From Alphaproteobacteria bacterium (GTDB taxonomy: Bacteria; Pseudomonadota; Alphaproteobacteria; Rickettsiales; UBA998), in the NCBI GenBank assembly GCA_004293935.1, contig RDZH01000017.1:16585-80584 (forward strand): a DNA stretch of 64,000 nucleotides, given 5' to 3'. Made by a program: the position numbers and the translations under genes. Shown here one piece after another: positions 55,052 through 64,000 of the stretch. The first letter of the stretch is position 1. Each line of letters starts with the position of its first letter. The notes below the pieces were generated by a model. The model worked only from the letters and a program-made list of their open reading frames with translations, ran no database searches and was not told the origin of the DNA.

Positions 55052-55152
55052 GTTGAACCAATAACCATATTGTGTACTATGGTTTCACCCTATCATAGAT
55101 TGATGACAATATTATGACAATAATGCGAATAAAATAAGTGAAAGGTAGGAAT

Positions 55153-55182
55153 ATGGATGCCAGCCTTCGCTTGTATGACAAG
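55153..55182 (-). repeat. Half copy of the dispersed repeat
   Basis: ATGGATGCCAGCCTTCGCTTG followed by TATGACAAG, the single-arm form, in the 154-base gap between parE and the 343-residue hypothetical. Confidence 0.6.
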
Positions 55183-55205
55183 AAGTGAGAGTTATTGCAG
55201 AAGTA

Positions 55206-57197
55206 TTAAATATCTAACGCATCCATCAACGCCATACCGCGCAATTCGGTTTGCTCTTGAATAAATTGAAAGCGTAGTTCAGGCTTTTTCCCCATTAAGG
55301 CGTGGACTTGTGTTGCCGTGCTGCTGCGATCTTCATCGGCAATCAGGACTTTCAGCAAAGTGCGTTTGCCGTTGGTCATGGTGGTTTCTTTGAGCTGAGC
55401 AGGGGTCATTTCCCCTAAACCCTTGAACCGCCCAACTTCGATGTTGCCACGTTCTTTGCTGAGGCGTGCAAGTAATGTTTCTTTCTCAGCATCATTGGCG
55501 GGGTAATAATGTTGTTTATTGTGCGTGACGCGGTATAAAGGTGGTTGCGCAATGAATAAACGCCCGTGACGGATCACTTCAGGGAGTTCTTGATAGAAAA
55601 AGGTCATTAATAATGAAGCGATATGCGCCCCATCCACATCCGCATCCGTCATGATGATGATGCGTTCATAGCGCAATGCGCTAAGATCAAAATGCTTGCC
55701 ACTTCCGCAACCAAGAGCTTGAATAATATCGCTTATCTCTTGGTTGGCATGGACTTTATCACGTGTGGCACTGGCAACATTCAAAATCTTACCGCGCAAG
55801 GGAAGAATGGCTTGTGTTTCCCGATCACGCGCTTGCTTGGCAGACCCTCCTGCGGAATCCCCTTCCACCAGATAGAGTTCCGTACCATGATAGGAATCAC
55901 GCGAGCAGTCGGTCAATTTCCCGGGTAAGCGCAATTTTTGCGTGATGCTCTTGCGGTTAATATCCTTCTGTTTTTTGCGCGCTAAGCGTTCATCGGCACG
56001 GCGGATGAGATGTTCAAGCAATAAAGATGCATGAGTCACATCCGCACTGAGCCAATGATCAAACGGGTCACGCATGGCTTGTTCCACAAGGCGCGTCACT
56101 TCGGAGCTTACTAATTTCTCTTTGGTTTGTCCTTGAAATTGTGGTTCACGGATAAAAACAGAGATAATCGCATGGGCAGCACCAAAAATATCTTCCGCCG
56201 TGATATTGTTTGCTTTTTTCTGCCCCGACATATCGCCATAAGATTTGAAGGCTTTGGTGATGGCAGCGCGTAAGCCCGCTTCGTGCGTGCCTCCTTGGGG
56301 TGTGACGATGGTGTTGCAATAGCTATGCATGGTCGCTTCTTCATCGCGTGGCCATGCGATTGCCCACTCAACCCGCCCATTGCCTTCGGGAAGATCGGTT
56401 GTGCCTGAGGAAATGTTGCCAACAATGGGGCGTTCTTGCAGTTCAAATTCCAAGAAATCCTTTAGCCCACTAGGATAATGCAATATAGCTTCAGCGGGAA
56501 TATCTGTGCCTTCCACAAGATGTGATGGGCAATTCCAGCGTATTTCAACGCCTTTATAAAGAAAGGCTTTAGAACGCACAAATTGATACATTTTTGCAGG
56601 GCGAAAACGATGCGCCCCAAAGATTTCCGTATCTGGCACAAAGCTGATGGTTGTTCCGCGTCGGTTTGGCGCGCCTCCCACTGTTTCAATGGGGGAGAGG
56701 GGATTGCCTCGCGCATAAAGCTGTCGATACAGCGTTTTTTCACGCGCCACTTCTACCACTAAATCTGAGGATAAGGCATTGACCACAGAAATACCCACTC
56801 CGTGTAATCCGCCTGAGGTTTCATAGGCTTTGCCTGAGAATTTCCCTCCCGAATGTAGCGTCGTGAGAATGACTTCAAGTGCTGATTTATCGGGATATTT
56901 CGGATGCGGATCAATGGGGATGCCACGACCATTATCGCGCACTGTCACACGATTATCATCATGCAACGTCACTTCTATACGGTTGGCATGTCCTGCCACG
57001 GCTTCATCCATCGCATTATCAAATACTTCAGAGAGTAAATGGTGCAGGGCGTGTTCATCCGTACCACCAATATACATACCAGGGCGACGGCGTACAGGTT
57101 CTAAGCCTTCTAATACTTCAATATCCTGCGCAGTATAGGACTGAGAAGATGAGGTGGAGGTGGAGAGGGGGGCGTTTGCAAATAAATCATCGGTCAT
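55206..57197 (-). CDS. parE: DNA topoisomerase IV subunit B
   Basis: ATPase subunit of topoisomerase IV, which separates daughter chromosomes. The 663 residues have a GHKL ATPase (VLEGLEPVRRRPGMYIGG; DNAMDEAVAG; HSGGKFSGKAYETSGGLHGVG), transducer, and TOPRIM domain (LVEGDSAGGSAKQARDR; MTDADVDGAHI). This length suits ParE better than the longer GyrB. A Ser-rich N-terminal extension of about 20 residues precedes the ATPase domain. parC is not in the window. Confidence 0.95.
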   Translation of the reverse strand: MTDDLFANAPLSTSTSSSQSYTAQDIEVLEGLEPVRRRPGMYIGGTDEHALHHLLSEVFDNAMDEAVAGHANRIEVTLHDDNRVTVRDNGRGIPIDPHPKYPDKSALEVILTTLHSGGKFSGKAYETSGGLHGVGISVVNALSSDLVVEVAREKTLYRQLYARGNPLSPIETVGGAPNRRGTTISFVPDTEIFGAHRFRPAKMYQFVRSKAFLYKGVEIRWNCPSHLVEGTDIPAEAILHYPSGLKDFLEFELQERPIVGNISSGTTDLPEGNGRVEWAIAWPRDEEATMHSYCNTIVTPQGGTHEAGLRAAITKAFKSYGDMSGQKKANNITAEDIFGAAHAIISVFIREPQFQGQTKEKLVSSEVTRLVEQAMRDPFDHWLSADVTHASLLLEHLIRRADERLARKKQKDINRKSITQKLRLPGKLTDCSRDSYHGTELYLVEGDSAGGSAKQARDRETQAILPLRGKILNVASATRDKVHANQEISDIIQALGCGSGKHFDLSALRYERIIIMTDADVDGAHIASLLMTFFYQELPEVIRHGRLFIAQPPLYRVTHNKQHYYPANDAEKETLLARLSKERGNIEVGRFKGLGEMTPAQLKETTMTNGKRTLLKVLIADEDRSSTATQVHALMGKKPELRFQFIQEQTELRGMALMDALDI

Positions 57198-57344
57198 ACC
57201 CTCTTATCTACCCTGCTCTTGTTCTGATTGCAACGCATTGATGAAGATCGTGTGGTAAAAAGTTCTATTTGACGGAGTTCTGCTTTACGTATGTGTGGTT
57301 TTATCCTACCCTTACAGAGCATTATTGATAAGGAGGGACTATAA

Positions 57345-58046
57345 ATGGATAAACGCTGTTCCAATGCACATGAAGCGTTAGAAGGGAAGCTAAGCGATGG
57401 CATGGTGATTATGTCGGGTGGCTTTGGCTTATGTGGTATCCCTGAACATGCGATTGCAGAGATTAAAGCCTCTGGCGTGCGGGGCTTGACTGTCATTTCT
57501 AATAATTGTGGTGTCGATGAGTTTGGCTTAGGCGTGCTGCTCAAAACGCGTCAAATAAGCAAAATGGTTTCTTCTTATGTGGGTGAAAACAAGGAATTTG
57601 AACGCCAATTCTTGAATGGTGAATTATTTGTGGAGTTTAATCCGCAGGGGACGCTTGCTGAACGTATTCGTGCAGGCGGTGCAGGTATTCCTGCTTTTTA
57701 CACCAAAACGGGCGTTGGCACTATTGTAGCGCAAGGGAAAGAAACGCGAAATTTTAACGGTCAAACCTATCTTATGGAGACGGGATTGATAGCGGATCTT
57801 GCCATTATTAAGGCATGGAAGGGTGATAAATATGGTAATGTGATTTATCGCAAAACTTCACGCAATTTCAATGCCCCTATGGCAACCGCAGCGCGTTATA
57901 CTGTGGTGGAAGTGGAACATCTTGTTGAACCTGAACAGATGGATGCGGATCAGATTCATACACCGGGAATTTTTGTGGATAAAATCTTTGTCGGGACTGC
58001 GTTTGAAAAACGTATTGAGTTTCGTACAACACGCGAGGAGGCGTAA
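57345..58046 (+). CDS. scoA: Succinyl-CoA:3-ketoacid CoA-transferase subunit A
   Basis: Activates acetoacetate with succinyl-CoA so that ketone bodies or leucine fragments enter the TCA cycle. The 233 residues start MDKRCSNAHEALEG and contain MSGGFGLCGIPEHAI, VISNNCGVDEFGLG and AGGAGIPAFYTKTGVGT, all typical. AAGGAGG lies seven bases before the ATG. Subunit B follows after three bases. Confidence 0.96.
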   Translation: MDKRCSNAHEALEGKLSDGMVIMSGGFGLCGIPEHAIAEIKASGVRGLTVISNNCGVDEFGLGVLLKTRQISKMVSSYVGENKEFERQFLNGELFVEFNPQGTLAERIRAGGAGIPAFYTKTGVGTIVAQGKETRNFNGQTYLMETGLIADLAIIKAWKGDKYGNVIYRKTSRNFNAPMATAARYTVVEVEHLVEPEQMDADQIHTPGIFVDKIFVGTAFEKRIEFRTTREEA

Positions 58047-58049
58047 ATT

Positions 58050-58700
58050 ATGGCATGGACACGCGACCAAATGGCGGCACGCGCTGCTGAAGAATTACGC
58101 GATGGATTTTATGTGAATCTGGGGATTGGAATTCCCACGTTGGTGGCGAATCATGTGCCTAAGGATGTGCATATTACACTGCAAAGTGAAAATGGTATGC
58201 TGGGCATGGGTCCTTATCCCTTAGTGCATGAAGTGGATGCCGATCTTATCAATGCAGGCAAGCAAACCATTTCAGAATTGCCGTATAGTGTGTATTTTGA
58301 TAGCGCGGTATCGTTTGGGATGATTCGTGGGGGGCATATTGATCTTGCCGTACTCGGTGCGTTGCAAGTATCAGAAGAGGGCGATCTTGCCAACTGGATG
58401 GTACCAGGGAAAATGATCAAAGGCATGGGCGGTGCGATGGATTTGGTGGCAGGTGTGCGCAAAGTTATCGTCATTATGGAGCATAATGCGAAGGATGGCG
58501 AAGCGAAGCTGGTGCGCGAATGTAGTTTACCACTCACAGGAAAAGCCGTGGTGCATATGATCATCACCGAACTAGGGGTGTTTGAATTCCGTGATGATAA
58601 AAAACTCTATATGATCGAGATCGCTCCTGAGGTATTAAAAGCAGAAGTGCGTTCACGCACGGATGCACATTTTGTGTTTGATCTGATCAATGAGCGTTGA
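58050..58700 (+). CDS. scoB: Succinyl-CoA:3-ketoacid CoA-transferase subunit B
   Basis: Catalytic partner of scoA. The 216 residues hold [17 protein letters not shown], the catalytic Glu in [12 protein letters not shown], and [22 protein letters not shown] sits ahead of the ATG in the end of scoA. The two subunits are in their usual order and spacing. Confidence 0.96.
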   Translation: MAWTRDQMAARAAEELRDGFYVNLGIGIPTLVANHVPKDVHITLQSENGMLGMGPYPLVHEVDADLINAGKQTISELPYSVYFDSAVSFGMIRGGHIDLAVLGALQVSEEGDLANWMVPGKMIKGMGGAMDLVAGVRKVIVIMEHNAKDGEAKLVRECSLPLTGKAVVHMIITELGVFEFRDDKKLYMIEIAPEVLKAEVRSRTDAHFVFDLINER

Positions 58701-58756
58701 TAGAGCGTTGTGGCTGTGTTATAGAGGTTGAAATTATCTTATACCCTCATGATACT

Positions 58757-61700
58757 ATGACACAAAGACATTTATTCACGATGCACGACATCCAAGTATC
58801 CTTTTCTAAAAGCACCATCAGCAAGGGGCGTGACTATGCCTATGGTGGATTGGTGGAAAATATGCGCTGGACAAGCGACAATGCAATCACGGCAGAGGTG
58901 CAAGGCACGTCGGCGCGCCCGTATGATGTGGAACTCATAGTCATAGAACGTGATGGACGCTCTTATATTAATAGCGAATGTAGTTGCCCTGTGGGGCATC
59001 AATGTAAACATGGTGCAGCGACTGCATTTGAGGCAGTGCAAGCATTGGGACAAGAAGTGATCCAACGCGTTATGGCTGAATCACCGCTCCTTGATGTGAT
59101 GGCAAAGACACTACCTCGCATAGCACCTACGCCAAAGCCCTATAACCCCGTTGAACAATGGCTTCATTCCTTAGAGACGCCATCGTCTGACGTTATCGTG
59201 CAGCCTAGTGCAACGAAGCAGATCATATATCACATTGAGCCACCCATCAGAAATGAAGCATTTCGTATCTCTCCTCTTAGTGTCACGATATTAAAATCAG
59301 GCGCATTCAGCAAAAGTACGAGCTATTATAATGCAGAAAAACTGAATCATTATAAAGTAGTGTCGTTTCTCACTGAAGAAGACATCACGCTACTACGCAT
59401 GATCGATGCCTTTACTGATGCACGTTATGCGCAAACGCAATTTTCTATTCCGTGCGGAAAAAAAGCCAATCTTATCTTGGAAATGGCAATGAACACAGAG
59501 CGTTGCTATGCTGGTGCGCTTGATAATCCTGCGCATAGCTTGCATTATGGCGAACCGTTGCAGGGAAGGATTGCATGGAACATTCAAGCAGATGGTTCGC
59601 AAAAAACACAGCTTACGTCACGCAATAATACTGCCTCGTTGCAGCCATTAGGCTTAGAGCCGTTGCATTATTTATGCCCCGCTACCCGTACCATCGGCAT
59701 ATTAGAAACAGAGTTGCATCCGAAACAATTTCTAGCGTTATATCATGCCCCTGCCGTTCCCGCAGAACAGATTGAGCATGTGCGTCAAAAAATGAGCAAA
59801 ATTATTCCCAATGCAGAGGAACATCTATTGCCTCAGGCGGTAGATGTGCAGCGCATCATGGGAACGCCTATACCTACACTCACCCTTGGTGCGGTGAAAG
59901 CGCAACCAATCAAACAAAATAGTTGGGGACAGACGAAACCGAACGGTGCGCCATGTGCATTGGCAACAGCAGAATTATCCTTCACCTATGAGGGAAAACG
60001 CTTTGCGTGGCAGGATAGTATCACAGAATTTACACGTATGCACCAAGGTGTCGCGCATGTCATAGGCAGAAATGCACAAGAAGAACAACGTTTTGAGAAG
60101 CAACTATTCGCTGAAGGTATTCAGACAGCGTTGCATGATGTGGCGCATCATTATCAGACCCATTCAGCCCATGCCTATAAACGTATTATTACCAACAAGT
60201 ACGGGGTGGCGCACGCAAACAAAGAGGTAGATGCGCAATGGCGACATGTGATGCAGAACATCATCCCGCAACTCAAAGAACAAGGCTGGAAGATTCGCAT
60301 CGAGAAGGATTTCCCCTATAATATTATTGAGGCGGACGATACGTGGTATGCAGAAATTGACGAATCGGCACAGCCCCACAAAGGCAGCGGGATCGATTGG
60401 TTTGGCTTGGAGTTGGGGATTCATGTCGATGGCGAAAAAATGAACCTCGTGCCTATTTTGCTGAAGTTACTTGAACATCAAACAAATATATTTGATGTGA
60501 TTGCCGCACTTCCGCAGGGTGAACCTCTGATCATCCCTCTAGCTGATGGCAGAAGACTCGCTTTGCCTGCACCGCGAGCGCAGATGGTATTGCAGACGCT
60601 GCACAATCTTTTTCATGGTGAGCGTCTCAACAAAAACGGGCAACTCACCCTACAACACACCGATGCCGCCTTATTGGCAGAAATGCAAGCTGCTATGGAA
60701 TCCCTATCCGTGCGTTGGATTGGTGGTGAAAAATTACGCATGATTGGGGAACGCTTACGCAATTTCAAAGAAATTACCCCCGTTCAGCCACCCGCAACAT
60801 TTCATGGTACGTTGCGCCCCTATCAACAAGAGGGATTAAGCTGGATGCAATTTCTACGATCCTATGATTTAGCAGGTATTCTTGCTGATGATATGGGGCT
60901 TGGAAAAACCGTACAACTTCTTGCACATATCGCCACGGAAAAAGCTGAAGGTCGCCTAACCCATCCTTTTCTGATTCTTGCTCCCACCAGCCTTATGGGG
61001 AATTGGCGTAGAGAAGCACAGAAATTTGCGCCCTCTCTTTCGGTGCTGGTATCACACGGATCGGAGCGCAAAGAACAATTTGATCGCATAGCCGAGCATG
61101 ATATTGTGCTGACAACCTATCCATTGCTCCCACGCGATAAAGACACATTGCTCCAGCATCATTTTCATACGATTGTGTTGGATGAAGCGCAAACCATCAA
61201 AAATGCGCGTGCCAAAATTACCCAGATTGCCTTACAGTTGAAATCACAGCATCGTCTTTGCTTGACAGGAACACCGCTTGAGAATCATTTAGGGGAACTT
61301 TGGTCTTTGTTTAATTTTCTTCTCCCCGGTTATTTAGGGGATACGCGTACCTTCACCTCGCTCTTTAGGAATCCTATTGAAAAAGAAAAGGATAGAGAGA
61401 AATCACTGTCACTTTCACGCAAAGTACAACCATTTATCTTACGGCGTACCAAGCAGGATGTTGCCACAGAATTACCACCCAAAACGGAAACACTTCGCAT
61501 TATTGAGTTGGAAGGAGATCAACGCGATCTCTATGAAACGATCCGTACCGCGATGCATGAAAAAGTGCAGGCAGAAATAGCAACGAAAGGCTTGAATAAA
61601 AGCCATATTATTGTCTTGGATGCCCTATTAAAATTGCGTCAAACATGCTGTGATCCTAGCCTTCTTTCTAGCGTGGAGGCAGCAAAAAAAGTCAAAGAAT

Positions 61701-62224
61701 CCGCAAAGCGCACCGCCTTATTGGAAATGCTGATTCCGATGGTGGAAGAAGGGCGAAAAATCTTACTCTTTTCGCAATTTACCAGTATGTTGGATATAAT
61801 CATAAAAGACTTAAAAGCACATGCCATTCCCTATGTGACGATTACGGGCAAGACAAAAGATCGTGAAACTCCCATCAAACAATTTCAAGAGGGTGATGTG
61901 CCACTCTTTCTGATTAGCTTAAAAGCAGGTGGCGTTGGGTTAAATCTTACCGCAGCAGATACGGTCATTCATTATGATCCGTGGTGGAATCCTGCAGCGG
62001 AAATGCAAGCAACAGATCGCGCTTATCGTATTGGGCAAGATAAACCTGTGTTTGTGTATAAACTCATTACTGCCAATACTGTAGAAGAAAAAATACTTCA
62101 TATGCAGGAGCATAAGCGGTTATTAATGGATGGATTATTTGATCCATCGAATAAAAGTGCAGCACACCTCACTACGGAGGATATTAGCATACTCTTTGAA
62201 CCACTTGTCGCACCGAATGGTTGA
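58757..62224 (+). CDS. SWIM zinc-finger SNF2-family helicase
   Basis: A 1155-residue DNA translocase. The N-terminal SWIM finger is CSCPVGHQCKH (about 74-84). A long middle region (about 100-690) of unknown fold follows. The SNF2 motor starts at LRPYQQEGLSWMQFL, with Walker A ADDMGLGKTVQLL, DEAQ in VLDEAQTIKN, and the helicase C half with LISLKAGGVGLNLTAAD and ATDRAYRIGQ. The ATG at 58757 is preferred over the upstream frame that overlaps scoB. Role is unknown; bacterial homologues are thought to remodel protein-DNA or RNA polymerase complexes. Confidence 0.93.
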   Translation: MTQRHLFTMHDIQVSFSKSTISKGRDYAYGGLVENMRWTSDNAITAEVQGTSARPYDVELIVIERDGRSYINSECSCPVGHQCKHGAATAFEAVQALGQEVIQRVMAESPLLDVMAKTLPRIAPTPKPYNPVEQWLHSLETPSSDVIVQPSATKQIIYHIEPPIRNEAFRISPLSVTILKSGAFSKSTSYYNAEKLNHYKVVSFLTEEDITLLRMIDAFTDARYAQTQFSIPCGKKANLILEMAMNTERCYAGALDNPAHSLHYGEPLQGRIAWNIQADGSQKTQLTSRNNTASLQPLGLEPLHYLCPATRTIGILETELHPKQFLALYHAPAVPAEQIEHVRQKMSKIIPNAEEHLLPQAVDVQRIMGTPIPTLTLGAVKAQPIKQNSWGQTKPNGAPCALATAELSFTYEGKRFAWQDSITEFTRMHQGVAHVIGRNAQEEQRFEKQLFAEGIQTALHDVAHHYQTHSAHAYKRIITNKYGVAHANKEVDAQWRHVMQNIIPQLKEQGWKIRIEKDFPYNIIEADDTWYAEIDESAQPHKGSGIDWFGLELGIHVDGEKMNLVPILLKLLEHQTNIFDVIAALPQGEPLIIPLADGRRLALPAPRAQMVLQTLHNLFHGERLNKNGQLTLQHTDAALLAEMQAAMESLSVRWIGGEKLRMIGERLRNFKEITPVQPPATFHGTLRPYQQEGLSWMQFLRSYDLAGILADDMGLGKTVQLLAHIATEKAEGRLTHPFLILAPTSLMGNWRREAQKFAPSLSVLVSHGSERKEQFDRIAEHDIVLTTYPLLPRDKDTLLQHHFHTIVLDEAQTIKNARAKITQIALQLKSQHRLCLTGTPLENHLGELWSLFNFLLPGYLGDTRTFTSLFRNPIEKEKDREKSLSLSRKVQPFILRRTKQDVATELPPKTETLRIIELEGDQRDLYETIRTAMHEKVQAEIATKGLNKSHIIVLDALLKLRQTCCDPSLLSSVEAAKKVKESAKRTALLEMLIPMVEEGRKILLFSQFTSMLDIIIKDLKAHAIPYVTITGKTKDRETPIKQFQEGDVPLFLISLKAGGVGLNLTAADTVIHYDPWWNPAAEMQATDRAYRIGQDKPVFVYKLITANTVEEKILHMQEHKRLLMDGLFDPSNKSAAHLTTEDISILFEPLVAPNG

Positions 62225-62226
62225 TT

Positions 62227-62302
62227 CTTGTCATGCTTGGCATAAGGCAGGCATCCAGTACAACGGCTTTAACTGGATTCCCGCCTTACGCTAAGAATGA
62301 CG
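62227..62302. repeat. Full copy of dispersed two-armed palindromic repeat
   Basis: CTTGTCATGC...GGCATCCAG on the left and CTGGATTCCCGCCTTACG...GAATGACG on the right. It begins four bases after the SNF2 stop. Its right end runs straight into GACTATAATAA, so the end of a TATAGTCGT-type element may also be present. Confidence 0.82.
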
Positions 62303-62313
62303 ACTATAATAAG

Positions 62314-62349
62314 CTGTCACTTCAAGGACTCAACTCCTTGAAGTGACAG
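62314..62349. terminator. Perfect 15-bp hairpin between convergent genes
   Basis: CTGTCACTTCAAGGA (62314-62328) pairs perfectly with TCCTTGAAGTGACAG (62335-62349), six-base loop. Placed between the SNF2 gene and the convergent deacetylase gene. No T run follows on either strand, so the terminator role is inferred from stem strength and position. Confidence 0.65.
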
Positions 62350-62359
62350 GGTGCAAGGA

Positions 62360-63802
62360 CTAACGCCCTTTTCCAGCTTTATAAAAGCCTTTATTATGAT
62401 CATAGTTGGTATTATCAGTCAGCATTTGGTCGGCATTGTCAGAACCAATGAGTGTACCACCTTGGATTTTGCCATGCCCTGTTTCACGCAATGCTTCACT
62501 GAGTGTTTCAAATTGATAGCCTTCTTGGCGTAATTGCGGCACGAATGCTTCAAGTTTCTGCACCACGGTGAGTTCATTGCCATCACCACGGAACGCATCA
62601 TTTTTGTGAGGGAAACGCGGATCATTGGCGGGTAAGTCGGCATTATGCATCAAGACGTTGCTGCGCCCTGCACGGATACCAGCCAAAGCATCTGCCCCAA
62701 GTGCTGCACCGCTTTTGGTTTTATAATCCTCGGTATCCAAATCCCACATGGCAATCGCAAGCCCTTCTTCGGAAAGTATGCGCTGATAACGCTCATTGAC
62801 AATTCCTCCCGGTGGACGGAATAGGGCGACATTATAATTCGGAAATTCTTCGCGCACAAGGTCGGTTAAAAATTTCTTGGAGTCTTGTACATCTTTACGG
62901 ATGATGCTATCAGGTTTATCAGCAAGCGTATAATCGTGATTGGTGCTGTGTAATCCCACTTCATGCCCTTCACGTACCATACGTTTGATCAATTCACGCT
63001 TAGTGGGGTTATCGATGGTATCGGTAGTGATAAAGAAGGTAGCTTTGGCATTGTGTTTTTTCAAGAAATCCAATAAGTCTTTGGTGGCTTCCTCGCCTTT
63101 TGTTCCTTCCCCCATGATGCCATCATCAAAAGAAAGCTGTACATCTTTTTCACTTGTTCCCACTAAATTAATACGATCAGCGGGGTTTGCCCCTGCGATC
63201 ACTTTAATGGTTTGCGCAGCTTGTGATGCTTGGCGCGCTACATCTGGGGTTACGCCTTGCGGTTTTGCAGGAGTAGCCGGAGTTGTGGTTTGCGTTGTTT
63301 GAGGTTGTGCAGCCTGAGTTTGTGTAGGTTGATTTGGTGCAGCTTGAGTTTGCGCGGGGGCATTAGGCGGATATTTTTCATTCACATAGGCAGTTAATGC
63401 CTCTTTATGTTGGGGGAATAATTCAATGATTTTTTCTTGCCACGCACGTTTTAGTGCTGGTATCTTTCTTTCTACTTCAAGTATTTTTTCTGGTGAATTG
63501 GTGGCACGTGCCGCTGCTAATTCAGAGGATATGGTTGCATTCAAACTTTCTGTTGAAACATCTAGGGTTGATTTAGCATGGTCTAGTGACGCTTGTGAAA
63601 GATTAATCCCTGCATTTTTTGCATGAAGGATAATCTTTTTTTTCATTTCTTCCGCTATTGTTTCTAATTTTGGATCAATGGGAGCAGTTTGTGGTGTTGA
63701 AGCGGGGGGTTGTGTTGTTGGTTGTGCTGTTGGTTGTTGCCCTCCCATCATTTGGCTGAACATCTGCATCATCCATTGCAAGAATTGATTGAACCATTCC
63801 AT
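62360..63802 (-). CDS. Polysaccharide deacetylase (NodB domain) with unusual N-terminus
   Basis: A 480-residue protein with a C-terminal NodB domain (about 215-445). Metal and catalytic motifs: SFDDG (224-228), H285-S-T-N-H289, RPPGG (329-333), WDLDTEDY (353-360) and LMHN (H386). Likely removes N-acetyl groups from peptidoglycan or a related glycan. The first 20 residues (MEWFNQFLQWMMQMFSQMMG) are amphipathic and Met/Trp-rich, with no standard signal peptide. Two Pro/Gln/Thr-rich linkers (about 21-40 and 145-185) flank a helical segment (about 45-140). Strand-convergent with the SNF2 gene. Confidence 0.88.
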   Translation of the reverse strand: MEWFNQFLQWMMQMFSQMMGGQQPTAQPTTQPPASTPQTAPIDPKLETIAEEMKKKIILHAKNAGINLSQASLDHAKSTLDVSTESLNATISSELAAARATNSPEKILEVERKIPALKRAWQEKIIELFPQHKEALTAYVNEKYPPNAPAQTQAAPNQPTQTQAAQPQTTQTTTPATPAKPQGVTPDVARQASQAAQTIKVIAGANPADRINLVGTSEKDVQLSFDDGIMGEGTKGEEATKDLLDFLKKHNAKATFFITTDTIDNPTKRELIKRMVREGHEVGLHSTNHDYTLADKPDSIIRKDVQDSKKFLTDLVREEFPNYNVALFRPPGGIVNERYQRILSEEGLAIAMWDLDTEDYKTKSGAALGADALAGIRAGRSNVLMHNADLPANDPRFPHKNDAFRGDGNELTVVQKLEAFVPQLRQEGYQFETLSEALRETGHGKIQGGTLIGSDNADQMLTDNTNYDHNKGFYKAGKGR

Positions 63803-63958
63803 AATGCTTTTTCCTTATCGTTAGTAGCGTACTTGATCTTATCTATACTCTTGTAATGTTTCAGTTTTATGACAAAAGCAAAAAAAAATGAGATAGATTA
63901 CTTGTTTAGTTCCTTTTTCTTATGGCATAAGCTATACTGATCTAAAGGAGACCAATTT

Positions 63959-64000
63959 ATGGGAAGTATATTGCATGGTAACGCCAAGACTACGCCAAAA
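63959..64000 (+). mobile_element. Start of a probable IS481-family transposase (cut by window edge)
   Basis: Fourteen codons reading MGSILHGNAKTTPK, which resembles the opening of IS481-family transposases (often MGxxLHGxARTT). AAAGGAG lies eight bases ahead of the ATG. The remainder is beyond the window and the terminal inverted repeat cannot be identified. If right, an insertion sequence begins somewhere in 63850-63958. Confidence 0.6.

Overview
The window is ordinary bacterial chromosome of moderate, slightly AT-leaning composition (by eye). It points to an alphaproteobacterium. The clues are a 5-aminolevulinate synthase (C4 haem route) beside a Cox15-type haem A synthase, an intact petABC bc1 operon, an aerobic cobaltochelatase CobT subunit, the hisS-prfA order, an FtsZ with a long linker, and a succinyl-CoA:3-ketoacid CoA-transferase pair. 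The order or genus cannot be fixed from the sequence alone. Several intergenic repeat families and the start of an IS481-type transposase at the right edge suggest a repeat-bearing, possibly host-associated lineage.

Layout. 1-9740: hisS-prfA, an XRE regulator, greA-surA, then on the minus strand folD-glmU-nfu-ceramidase, Fe-superoxide dismutase, a YcgN-type protein and a DsbA-family thiol oxidoreductase. 9741-15621: pnp, an orphan ABC ATPase, mnmC and a hypothetical. 15637-23812 (minus): a five-gene cassette of ABC ATPase, ABC-2 permease, GldG-like subunit, DUF4340 and Ppx/GppA, then selO and a DUF1223 thioredoxin-like protein. 23821-25990: a NUDIX hydrolase, a putative papain-fold protein and a small ORF, then a dense cluster of repeats. 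25986-28862: serA and serC. 28863-29930: a small foreign-looking insert with a putative zinc protease, codon usage unlike its neighbours, a palindromic repeat on one side and a strong terminator on the other. 29930-38809: baiN-like flavoprotein, pepN, esterase, polA, a small ORF behind a tetranucleotide repeat, and dps. 38812-46003: haem-copper-oxidase-like protein, ctaA, hemA, folC (its tail apparently supplied by a repeat element), and a PAS/hypothetical/patatin cassette. 46153-55051: ftsZ-cobT, petABC, a pseudouridine synthase and two hypotheticals. 55206-64000: parE, scoAB, a SWIM-SNF2 helicase, a polysaccharide deacetylase and the first codons of a transposase.

Functional themes. Respiration and haem are well represented: bc1 complex, haem A synthase, ALA synthase and a haem-copper-like subunit. 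Redox and oxidative stress are covered by SodB, Dps, DsbA, DUF1223 and SelO. One-carbon, folate and serine metabolism (folD, folC, serA, serC) and cell-envelope genes (glmU, surA, deacetylase, patatin) complete the set. I found no CRISPR array, rRNA or tRNA gene. The most unusual items are the small HELLH-protein insert, a cytochrome b with an extra membrane segment spliced in beside the Qo site, a tandem-repeat leader in front of a small ORF, and three palindromic repeat families, two of which supply stop codons or C-termini to essential genes.
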